From Fen-1058 sp964398185 (lineage in GTDB: Bacteria > Chloroflexota > Anaerolineae > Fen-1058), in contig CAYNML010000013.1 of assembly GCA_964398185.1 (NCBI GenBank), forward strand, positions 24,427-88,426: DNA of 64,000 bases. The letters are read 5' to 3'. Position 1 is the stretch's first letter, and each line of letters opens with the position of its first letter. Both the position numbers and the translations under genes were made by a program. Positions 16,511 through 23,556 of this stretch are shown one piece after another. The notes under the pieces are model-generated. The model was not told the DNA's origin. It was given only the letters and a program-made list of their open reading frames with translations, and did no database searches.

Positions 16511-16518
16511 GTTAGTCC

Positions 16519-17253
16519 TTACTGCGGTAACACGATCGTGCCGCTAGTGCTGCTGCCACCGTTCGGTAACGCCGGAGTCTGTGGCTTGCGCCGCACATTC
16601 CACAACAGCAGCGCGCCGCCCATCGCCACCAGCGTCACCGCGCCCAGCGAGCCGGTCAGCCGCGCCGTGTCGTAGAAGACGGGACCCATCAGCGCCGAGA
16701 AGAAGATCGACAGGCCGCAGAGCGCGAGGCCAAAGCCCAGCGTCACGCCGGAATGCTTGATCACGCCCACCAGCAGCAGCGCCAACCCCAGCGACAGCGG
16801 CGGCACGATCCACAAGACCTTCCACAAATACCACTGCCCGTACCACATGTTGAAGAGGAACAAGCCGCCATTGACGCCGATGAAGATCGCGGGGACCAGC
16901 AGCCACGCTTCGCGCGCATAGATCGCCGCCAGCAGGAAGCCCAGCGCCACGCTCAACACCTCGATCGGCCACCAGCGCGCCCACAGGAACCACTGCCCGC
17001 TCGTCATCGAGATCAGCAGCAGGATGCCGCTGGCGATGACGGGCGCGGCGACGATGAACAGCAGACCCATCCAGCGCTGGCGGATGAAGATCGGCAGCAG
17101 GGCGATCAGTGCGCCGAACGCGATGATGACCGTGGGCCACCAGCGCCACGCCGCCGTCCACAGATCGATGCCGCTCAGCGTGATGAACAGCGCCAGCACA
17201 CCCAGACCGATCAAGATCGATCCGGCGATAAGAGAAGAACCTGAACGTTGCAT
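16519..17253 (-). CDS. Multi-helix membrane protein next to a Ser/Thr kinase
   Basis: 244 residues from the ATG at 17253, with GGAGG upstream. It has about eight hydrophobic helices with Trp-rich ends (WTAAWRWWPTVI; FLWARWWPIEVL; MWYGQWYLWKVLWIVPP), like DUF5668/LiaI-LiaF-type membrane domains. There is no soluble enzyme domain. The final 25 residues (KPQTPALPNGGSSTSGT) are low complexity. It follows the kinase gene in the same direction, with a dispersed hairpin repeat between them, so it may belong to the same envelope-sensing unit. Confidence 0.7.
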   Translation of the reverse strand: MQRSGSSLIAGSILIGLGVLALFITLSGIDLWTAAWRWWPTVIIAFGALIALLPIFIRQRWMGLLFIVAAPVIASGILLLISMTSGQWFLWARWWPIEVLSVALGFLLAAIYAREAWLLVPAIFIGVNGGLFLFNMWYGQWYLWKVLWIVPPLSLGLALLLVGVIKHSGVTLGFGLALCGLSIFFSALMGPVFYDTARLTGSLGAVTLVAMGGALLLWNVRRKPQTPALPNGGSSTSGTIVLPQ

Positions 17254-17277
17254 GTTGCCTCCAAGTTTTCGACTACC

Positions 17278-17362
17278 GTCATTGCGAGGAGCGTCGTTTG
17301 CGACGAAGCAATCTCGGACTTACCAAGAAGATTGCTTCGCCGCTGCGCGGCTCGCAATGACA
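17278..17362. repeat. Dispersed hairpin repeat, copy 1 (CGTCATTGCGAG)
   Basis: Outer arms CGTCATTGCGAG / CTCGCAATGACA and inner arms GACGAAGCAATCT / AGATTGCTTCG. Two more copies occur at 55759-55842 and 59464-59570. Confidence 0.85.
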
Positions 17363-17381
17363 ATGTATTACAGTGGTTCGG

Positions 17382-19028
17382 TTACGGCGTCGGCGTTAGC
17401 AGTCTCTTCAACGCCGGGACATCGGGAATGTTCTTCAAGCCTTCAGCGAGGCCCTTTTGAATGGCCTCATCGATGACGGACGCGAACGGCAGCTTGCGGA
17501 TCGCCTCGGGCTGCGTCACGATGAACATTGTTCCGGCGAAAATGGCCGTGCCCGTCAACACCATCAGCACCAGGCCGGTATAGTAAGCCACCTGGCTCGC
17601 CAGCCGGCGATTCGCCACATACAGAATGATCGTCACGATGATCGTACCCAACACCACCGGCGCAATCAGCATCCACATGGTCCAGTTATTTTGATCGACG
17701 AACCAGAAGTAAGCTGAAATCACGCCGGTGACCAGAAGTGTGTTCGTCGGGATCATCACCCACAACCAGCGCGTGGCAAACATCACGTAAGCGAAAGCCA
17801 GTCCAACCACCAGAATCTGCAGCGGCCAGCCGTGAACGAAGATAGCCAGATCACCTGTAAAGGCCACGACGCTGAGGAAGATCAGATTCGCGCCGATGAT
17901 GATGCCGAACCAGATCAACGTGATCAGCCCGTACTTCTTGATGAGTCCCCACCAGTCGATCGATTTGGTTTCGACGACGACGTTTTGTCCTCCAGCCGAT
18001 TGGCCTGCCGCAGCCCCAACGGCCGCAGCGGCCTTCGCATCCGGCACAGCATCGGTCTGATCTTTCGCAAAGTCCGTGTTGGTGATGCCCTGGCGCGCCG
18101 TGCCGGAGATCACCGAGATCGGTTCAGCCGCTGCGGCAACGCTGGCCGTCAGGGGCAGCGAGATCCGATCGGGTAGTTGGATGGCCGCTTCATCGGCGGC
18201 CGTGCGGATCGCTTGCGCCATCTCTTCAGCCGTCTGATAGCGATCGTCGGGATTCTTGCTCAGCACTTTCAGCAGGATGCGCTCGAACGCTTCCGGGATG
18301 ACCACGCCCGTGGCGGGCGGCATGGGCAGCGGTTCGTTGACGTGCTTCATCAGGATCGCCAGCGGCGTATCGGCGTCGAAGGGCGGCTTGCCGGTGAGCA
18401 TCTCGTACAGCACGATGCCCAGCGAATACAGATCGCTGCGGACGTCGCTCTGATTCTGCATGCCCTGCTCGGGCGCCATGTAGTTGAGCGTGCCCATCAG
18501 CGCGCCCGACATCGTGTAGCGCGTCGCCCCCACCATCTGCGCGATGCCGAAGTCGGTAATGACGGCCTGCCCGCGTTTGGTCAACATGATGTTGGCCGGT
18601 TTCAGATCGCGGTGGATCATGCCTTCGCTGTGGGCGTAGGCCAGCCCGTCGAGCACGTCCAGCAGCACGCGCACCACCTCGCCCAGCGGCATCGGCTCCT
18701 CGCGCACGTGATAATCATGAAGGCGCGCTTTGAGCGTGTCGCCTTCCAGCAGTTCCATCACCATGTAATAGATGTCGTCCTGCAAGTCGGCGTCGTAGAC
18801 CTGCACGATGTTGGCGTGACGCAGCGCCGCGACGATCTTCGCCTCGCGCTGAAAACGCGCCAGAAATTCGGGGTCGTCCACCAATTCGCCACGCAGCACT
18901 TTGACGGCCACAAACCGATCGAGTTGGGGGTGATACGCGCGGTAGACGCTGGCCATGCCGCCGTGCCCCAACTGCTCGCGCAGCTGATATTTGCCTAAGT
19001 TCATGCCTTCCAATTTTTGCGGTGCCAT
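17382..19028 (-). CDS. Membrane-anchored Ser/Thr protein kinase (PknB-like)
   Basis: 548 residues from the ATG at 19028; an upstream GTG at 19046 is possible. The kinase domain (about 13-270) is complete: Gly loop LGHGGMASVY, Lys in VAVKVL near 40, HRDLKPANIM near 136-144, DFG near 157-159 and APEQ near 184. A linker of about 75 residues is followed by a cluster of hydrophobic helices (from about 353), and the C-terminal 35 residues are amphipathic. There are no PASTA repeats. It probably phosphorylates the FHA protein encoded just upstream. Confidence 0.93.
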   Translation of the reverse strand: MAPQKLEGMNLGKYQLREQLGHGGMASVYRAYHPQLDRFVAVKVLRGELVDDPEFLARFQREAKIVAALRHANIVQVYDADLQDDIYYMVMELLEGDTLKARLHDYHVREEPMPLGEVVRVLLDVLDGLAYAHSEGMIHRDLKPANIMLTKRGQAVITDFGIAQMVGATRYTMSGALMGTLNYMAPEQGMQNQSDVRSDLYSLGIVLYEMLTGKPPFDADTPLAILMKHVNEPLPMPPATGVVIPEAFERILLKVLSKNPDDRYQTAEEMAQAIRTAADEAAIQLPDRISLPLTASVAAAAEPISVISGTARQGITNTDFAKDQTDAVPDAKAAAAVGAAAGQSAGGQNVVVETKSIDWWGLIKKYGLITLIWFGIIIGANLIFLSVVAFTGDLAIFVHGWPLQILVVGLAFAYVMFATRWLWVMIPTNTLLVTGVISAYFWFVDQNNWTMWMLIAPVVLGTIIVTIILYVANRRLASQVAYYTGLVLMVLTGTAIFAGTMFIVTQPEAIRKLPFASVIDEAIQKGLAEGLKNIPDVPALKRLLTPTP

Positions 19029-19059
19029 ATCTCTTGCCTCGCCCACAAGGATAAACGAA

Positions 19060-19098
19060 AGCCGACTGTCGTACCTATCAACTGGCTAACAGTCGGCT
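19060..19098 (-). terminator. Hairpin between FHA regulator and kinase genes
   Basis: AGCCGACTGT (19060-19069) pairs perfectly with ACAGTCGGCT (19089-19098). Read on the minus strand it is followed by TTTCGTTT, so it may attenuate transcription entering the kinase gene. Confidence 0.6.
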
Positions 19099-19121
19099 AA
19101 TGGGGGTGAATCGGTTGTAAG

Positions 19122-19736
19122 CTATTCCGGCATCACCAGCTTGTAGCCCAGCCCGCGCACGGTAATCAGCAATTGGGCGTTGCTGGGATCGGGTTCCAGG
19201 CGGGCGCGCAGCCGCCGCACCAGATTTTCGATCTGGTAATCGTAGATGCCTTCCTGGTATTCGGGCCACACTGCTTTGCCGATCTCGTCCTTGGAGCAGA
19301 CCTTGCCGCGCCGCTCGTAGAGGTGCATCAGCAGCGCGAACTCTTTGGGCGAGAGATTGACCACGCGCCGATTGACCCGCACGATCCCGGCGCTGGCATC
19401 CAGATCGAGTTCGACGCGCAGCATCCCGCCGATGGTGGTGTCCGGATCGCGGAAGGTGAATTTCACATCGCCGACGTTCACGATGTCACCGTCGCGCAGT
19501 TCCATCGGCTCCAGGATGCGCTCGTCGTTGAGGAACGTGCCGTTGGTGCTGCTGAGGTCTTCCAGCATGACGCGCCGGCCATCGCGCACCAGCCGGGCGT
19601 GCTCGCGTGAGACGCGCTTGCTGGTGATGACGATGTCGCATTCCACTGCGCGCCCGATGGTGGTAGTCTCGCCGCGCAGCGGGTGCTCGTGGCCGGCGGG
19701 ATCGGTAAGGAAGGGAATCGGAAATTCGACAGCCAT
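19122..19736 (-). CDS. FHA domain / winged-helix transcriptional regulator
   Basis: 204 residues from the ATG at 19736. An FHA domain (about 20-95) has the phosphothreonine-binding signature TIGRAVECDIVI, SREHARL and LSSTNGTFLN. An OmpR-type winged helix (about 110-204) follows, with LSPKEFALLMHLYERRGKVCSKDEIGKAVW and the recognition and wing segment LVRRLRARLEPDPSNAQLLITVRGLGYKLV. Phospho-Thr recognition is thus fused to DNA binding, with no receiver domain. It is adjacent to a Ser/Thr kinase, so a one-step kinase-to-promoter signal is a reasonable inference. Confidence 0.93.
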   Translation of the reverse strand: MAVEFPIPFLTDPAGHEHPLRGETTTIGRAVECDIVITSKRVSREHARLVRDGRRVMLEDLSSTNGTFLNDERILEPMELRDGDIVNVGDVKFTFRDPDTTIGGMLRVELDLDASAGIVRVNRRVVNLSPKEFALLMHLYERRGKVCSKDEIGKAVWPEYQEGIYDYQIENLVRRLRARLEPDPSNAQLLITVRGLGYKLVMPE

Positions 19737-19770
19737 CGCAGTGCTCCAATCGGGCGGAATTATAGCACTA

Positions 19771-19818
19771 CGAAGCGTAAAACGTAATTCGTAAAACGTG
19801 AGACGTGAGACGTAATCG
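19771..19818. repeat. Heptamer array (GAAGCGTAAAACGT type)
   Basis: Words such as AAAACGT, AATTCGT, AAAACGT, GAGACGT, GAGACGT between two minus-strand genes. Confidence 0.75.
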
Positions 19819-19821
19819 GGA

Positions 19822-20262
19822 TTAATCCAACTTAACGATCAAGTTCATCTTCTGCAATTCCTCGTCGCGCTTCAAGGGGAACTTCTGTGTGTGGCGCAGC
19901 GCTTCCGGCAGTTCGAGGTTGAACGTTCGGATCAGTTTGTTGATCTCCGCCAGCCGTTCGTCGAAGATATGCAGCGCCTTGTGCCATTCGTCCTGCGCGT
20001 AACGCCGATCGACGCTGCCGCCGCCCCGCGCTTGCAGCACCCATTCATACGTACGGCGCACCGCTTGCCGCGCAATCTCGGTCTTGGCGCGAATCTCCGC
20101 GTCCAGTTCCGCGAAGTGCGGACGAAAGCCCTGCTCTTTCACCAACTGCTCCAGCGCATCCGTATCCAGGTGCGAGAACGGTTTGCCCTGGCCGCGCAGG
20201 TTATCGAACTTGCCGTCCTGCAGCGCTTGTTGAATTTGATCTTCGATATCGAAGGGGGACAT
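19822..20262 (-). CDS. DUF1992 (DnaJ-C28-like) domain protein
   Basis: 146 residues. It begins with the family signature IEDQIQQALQDGKFDNLRGQGKPF. The rest is helical and highly charged (EINKLIRTFNLELPEALRHTQKFPLKRDEELQK). Human DNAJC28 and E. coli YhdN-type proteins carry this domain, and its function is not established. It has no J domain, no signal peptide and no membrane helix. Confidence 0.9.
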   Translation of the reverse strand: MSPFDIEDQIQQALQDGKFDNLRGQGKPFSHLDTDALEQLVKEQGFRPHFAELDAEIRAKTEIARQAVRRTYEWVLQARGGGSVDRRYAQDEWHKALHIFDERLAEINKLIRTFNLELPEALRHTQKFPLKRDEELQKMNLIVKLD

Positions 20263-20281
20263 GCGCTACCTCGCTCAGTGC

Positions 20282-20380
20282 AGACCTGGCAGGTTTTCCA
20301 CCATCTATCTCTCAATCATCACAGTACAACTATACAATACAGAACACGTGCCCGCAGAGATTAGAAAACCTGCCAGGTCT
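20282..20380. repeat. Inverted repeat AGACCTGGCAGGTTTT
   Basis: Perfect 16-bp arms at 20282-20297 and 20365-20380 around a 67-bp AT-rich centre. A close relative is at 57505-57603 and a degenerate one at 43758-43855. Confidence 0.8.
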
Positions 20381-20391
20381 TTGTCGTTGGC

Positions 20392-20464
20392 GGGCGGCGG
20401 CCTTGAGCGCGCCCACGCCGGCCGCCGCCCTGATTGTAATCGGATGCCGCAGAGGTGGCATCCG
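20392..20464. other. Two GC-rich hairpins downstream of the glycosyltransferase gene
   Basis: GGGCGGCGGCC / GGCCGCCGCCC (20392-20402, 20420-20430) and CGGATGCC / GGCATCCG (20441-20448, 20457-20464). No T-run follows on either strand. No gene was seen between 20263 and 20481. Confidence 0.5.
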
Positions 20465-20481
20465 CGAAACCGTCAACACCT

Positions 20482-21741
20482 TCACGGATAGTAGTGCTGA
20501 AAGATCTCCACGGCGCGCTGCACGCCGTCTTCGCCGCGCACGAGTTCGCCGATGTGCGCCGCGCGCTGACGAATCGATTCATCGTTCACGGCCAACCCGA
20601 TCGCTTGGGCCAGGTTGATCGAGGTGAGTTTCTGACGCGGAATCGGCTGCGGACCCACACCCGCGCGATAAGCATGCTCGGCCCAAAACAGCTGATCGGC
20701 AAAGAACGGAACCCCGATCGAGGGCACACCCGATCGGAGTGCCGCACCCGTCGTCCCTGCGCCACCGTGATGCACGATCGCGCCCATGCGCGGATACAGC
20801 CACTCGTGCGGCACGAAATCGATCTTGAAGACGTGATCGGGCAAATCGGCTTGCTGCAAGCCGCCCCAGCCGGTGAGTAAGATGCCGCGCTGCTGCGAGC
20901 GATCCAGCGCGTTCAAGACAATCTCGGTGGTGTGCTCTGGATCGCGATTGTTCATGCTGCCAAAGCCGATAGCAATCGGCGGCGACCCCGCACCCAGAAA
21001 ATCGATCAACTCCGCCGGCGGTTGCCAACTCGCTGGTTGATCCAAAAACCAGTAGCCCGCGATGCGCACGAAGTCCGGCCAATCCCTGGGGCGTGGTAGA
21101 ACGCTGGGGCTGTAACCGTAGATCACCGGATTGCGATCTTGATACAATTTGCCGAACGGGCCGAAGAACGGCGTGGGCGGCAAGTTCAGCACTTCGCGCC
21201 GCGCATCGTTCATCGCGCCGCGCATCGCCTGCCAGAACATCTGCCCGCCCACAAAATACGACGCATAGTTGACGAGACCGCCCAACTTCAACGGCTTCAT
21301 CACCGACATGCTGAATTCGCGCGTCGGCGTGATGGGCTGCAAGTAGGCTTGCAAGAATGGCTTGTCGAGTTTCTCTGCCACGGGATAAGCCGCATAGAAC
21401 CCGATGCCCGTCATTACGATCAAGTCGGTGTCGGCGCACGCCTTTAGACAGTCGCCCAACATCTCGACGATCATCGTGCGCGCGATACCGCGAAACTCGC
21501 GCACAAACTTGATGGGATTCGCGCCGGTTTCGGTGAAGCTCACCCCGGTTTCGCTGCTCATCAGATCACGCACGTTGCCGTGTAAAGGCGCAAACTCCAG
21601 CTGGTGCTCGCGCACCAGCGTTTCGAAATCAAGATGCGTGTTCAGCCGCACGCGATGGCCCACTTGCTGCAAGCCCTGTCCCAGCGCAATGTACGGCTGA
21701 ATGTCGCCGCGTGAACCGATGGCAACAATCGTAACGTGCAT
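20482..21741 (-). CDS. GT1/MGT family glycosyltransferase
   Basis: 419 residues. The N-terminus MHVTIVAIGSRGDIQPYIALGQGL and the C-terminal donor-binding motif HHGGAGTTGAALRSGVPSIGVPFFADQ (about 345-372) are typical of the UGT/sterol-3-beta-glucosyltransferase and macrolide GT branch, which move a sugar from a UDP- or TDP-donor to a lipid or hydrophobic acceptor. GFGSMNNRDPEHT marks the start of the second Rossmann lobe. Its start is 3 bp after the stop of the small HMA gene, making it the third gene of the ndh operon. Confidence 0.9.
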   Translation of the reverse strand: MHVTIVAIGSRGDIQPYIALGQGLQQVGHRVRLNTHLDFETLVREHQLEFAPLHGNVRDLMSSETGVSFTETGANPIKFVREFRGIARTMIVEMLGDCLKACADTDLIVMTGIGFYAAYPVAEKLDKPFLQAYLQPITPTREFSMSVMKPLKLGGLVNYASYFVGGQMFWQAMRGAMNDARREVLNLPPTPFFGPFGKLYQDRNPVIYGYSPSVLPRPRDWPDFVRIAGYWFLDQPASWQPPAELIDFLGAGSPPIAIGFGSMNNRDPEHTTEIVLNALDRSQQRGILLTGWGGLQQADLPDHVFKIDFVPHEWLYPRMGAIVHHGGAGTTGAALRSGVPSIGVPFFADQLFWAEHAYRAGVGPQPIPRQKLTSINLAQAIGLAVNDESIRQRAAHIGELVRGEDGVQRAVEIFQHYYP

Positions 21742-21744
21742 GAC

Positions 21745-22044
21745 TTAGCCCCAGATTCTCTTCCCCAACTTTTCGAGCGCATGCCGTGCCCAGCGTAAAA
21801 TCACGACGCGATCGACTGCGCGGGCAGCATCGCTCAACGGCCCGCGATGCCGCACCACAAACACAGCGGTCCCCGCGGCATGTTCCACCGACTCGACGCC
21901 TGCCAGCCCTGCCAGGGCGGCTGTCACATTGCGCGCTCAGCCCCATTCGCACAACAGGCCGCTGACTTCGATGACGGCCGTCTGCCCGTCGTCGTCGAGC
22001 ACACGTGTCTGCGGATTCACCCACACATTCTTAAGCGACGGCAT
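21745..22044 (-). CDS. HMA-like small protein with in-frame TGA: candidate selenoprotein
   Basis: One frame of 100 codons runs from the ATG at 22044 (overlapping the ndh end by 14 bp, AGGGGA upstream) to the TAA 3 bp before the glycosyltransferase start. It is broken only by TGA at 21937-21939. Around it the protein reads VSGLLCEWG-[TGA]-ARNVTAALAGLAGVESV, which follows the heavy-metal-associated domain pattern GMxCxxCxxxVxxAL with the TGA at the second Cys and one extra residue between. A hairpin on the mRNA (21902-21921: stem GCC-GCCCU, loop GGC, AGGGC, bulged U, GGC) starts 15 nt after the UGA, within the range for bacterial SECIS elements. A simple nonsense mutation or sequencing error is the alternative. 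No selA/selB/selC is present in the window. Confidence 0.6.
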
Positions 22045-23326
22045 TCCCCTGGCCTTTGCCCTTCGCGCGCGGCGTTTGCTTCCCGCCTGTCAGCCAGCGC
22101 GTCGCCGCGACAAACTCGTGCCGCAGCAGCAAGCCCCGCGCCAGCACCAGCGCCACGCCGCCGACGTTGAACAAATAGCGCGTCTCCGCGCCGATCTTCA
22201 TCACGCGCGCCAGCAGTTCGCGCACCCACACCGGCCCCACCGTACCCACGCCCGCATATGAACCCAGCGAGATCAGCAGCCCGTCCATGTGCGGCACATA
22301 CGGCTTCACAACTTCGCCCTTGAAGTCCGCGCTGATTTGTTCAGCCGCATACTCGCCCTGCTGCGCGGCCAACTGCCCGCACGGCAAAGCGATTTTCCCG
22401 TCGCGCGGATCGCGCACCACGGCATTGTCGCCGATCAGCGAGACTTCGGGATAATCGATCGAGCGCAGATACTCGTCCACGATCGCCGCACCGCGCTCAC
22501 CCAGCGTCAAGCCTGAGTTTAGCACAAGCGCATTGGCGCGCACACCGCCCGTCCAGATGACGGTCGAGGTCATGATCTCTTCGGGCTGATCAGATCCGAT
22601 CGGCTTCACCCACACCCGATCGGCCTCCACGCGCTCGAGGGGCGTGCTGGTGCGCACTTCGACGCCCAACTTCTTCAGCACGCGCGCCGCCTCGTCGATC
22701 GTCTTTCGATCAAAGCCGGGCAGCACTGTCGCCGCCGCTTCCGCCAGCACGATCTTGATCGCGTCACGCTTCAGGCCATAGCGCCGCTCCAGCGAACGCA
22801 GCCCTTCGGCCAACTCGGTCGCCAGCTCCACGCCAGTGATGCCCGCCCCGCCGATCACGATCGGGTAGGGGGCCGATCGGGTGGCCGAGGTCAACGCCGA
22901 GAGGGTGGCCTCCAAATGGCCGCTGATCGATCGGGCGTTGGCCGCCGACTTCAGCATCAGCGCGTGCTCGCTGAGACCTGGAATGTTGAACGTAGCCGGT
23001 TGGCTGCCCAACGCGATGATCAAGCGATCGTAATTGTAGTCGCCCTGATCGGTGAGCACCGATCGGGTCTTGAAATCGAACCCGCTGATCGACGCCTTGA
23101 CAAACTCCACTTCGCGCGGCAGCACTTCGTTGACGGGTAGTTTCAGCGCCTCGACATCGATCTTGTCAATCGCCGCTTCGTGCAGTTGAAACTGCAGCAG
23201 GTGATACGCGTGCTTGTTAATCAGCACCACGCGCACGTTCTTCTCGCGCGCCAGGGTGCGGGCCGCGGCCAGTCCCGCGTAGCCCGCCCCGGCGATCACT
23301 ACGGTAAGTCGCTTCTCAGTAGCCAT
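22031..23326 (-). CDS. ndh: Type II NADH dehydrogenase (NDH-2 family)
   Basis: 431 residues from the ATG at 23326, with a strong AGGAGG site. An FAD-binding Rossmann motif opens the protein (VVIAGAGYAGLAAARTL), and a second, NADH-binding one lies at about 150 (IVIGGAGITGVELATEL). LIGDNAV and CGQLAAQQGEYAAEQI are typical C-terminal FAD contacts. NDH-2 passes electrons from NADH to quinone without proton pumping. The C-terminal part (LLARVMKIGAETRYLFNVGG) is amphipathic for membrane attachment. It is the first gene of an operon with the HMA and glycosyltransferase genes, behind a near-consensus promoter. Confidence 0.9.
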   Translation of the reverse strand: MATEKRLTVVIAGAGYAGLAAARTLAREKNVRVVLINKHAYHLLQFQLHEAAIDKIDVEALKLPVNEVLPREVEFVKASISGFDFKTRSVLTDQGDYNYDRLIIALGSQPATFNIPGLSEHALMLKSAANARSISGHLEATLSALTSATRSAPYPIVIGGAGITGVELATELAEGLRSLERRYGLKRDAIKIVLAEAAATVLPGFDRKTIDEAARVLKKLGVEVRTSTPLERVEADRVWVKPIGSDQPEEIMTSTVIWTGGVRANALVLNSGLTLGERGAAIVDEYLRSIDYPEVSLIGDNAVVRDPRDGKIALPCGQLAAQQGEYAAEQISADFKGEVVKPYVPHMDGLLISLGSYAGVGTVGPVWVRELLARVMKIGAETRYLFNVGGVALVLARGLLLRHEFVAATRWLTGGKQTPRAKGKGQGNAVA

Positions 23327-23376
23327 GTCAGCCTCCTAAATGCCTGTATTTCTCGATGTTTTCGTGCTTCCCAATA

Positions 23377-23434
23377 AAGATGACGATCATCTTCTTTATA
23401 TGTGAATAATATCACCCATTTGTGAATTCGTCAA
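23377..23434 (-). promoter_or_regulatory. ndh promoter with downstream operator-like palindrome
   Basis: Minus strand: TTGACG (23434-23429), 17-bp spacer, TATTAT (23411-23406). Just past the expected start point is a perfect palindrome AAGATGA-CGA-TCATCTT (23377-23393), a plausible repressor site. Confidence 0.75.
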
Positions 23435-23459
23435 CAATCGCGCGTCAAATTCAGGTATG

Positions 23460-23493
23460 AAAAAGCCCCCGGCTTTGTTGCAAGCCGAGGGCT
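23460..23493 (-). terminator. Intrinsic terminator of the large membrane protein gene
   Basis: 12-bp stem with one mismatch (23464-23475, 23482-23493), followed on the minus strand by TTTTT. It ends transcription from the gene at 23557-26979. Confidence 0.88.
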
Positions 23494-23556
23494 GTAGTAT
23501 AGACCTGACATCGAAAGCGCGCGCACTTAGCGCTGGATCAGACATGGCAGTGTCTT

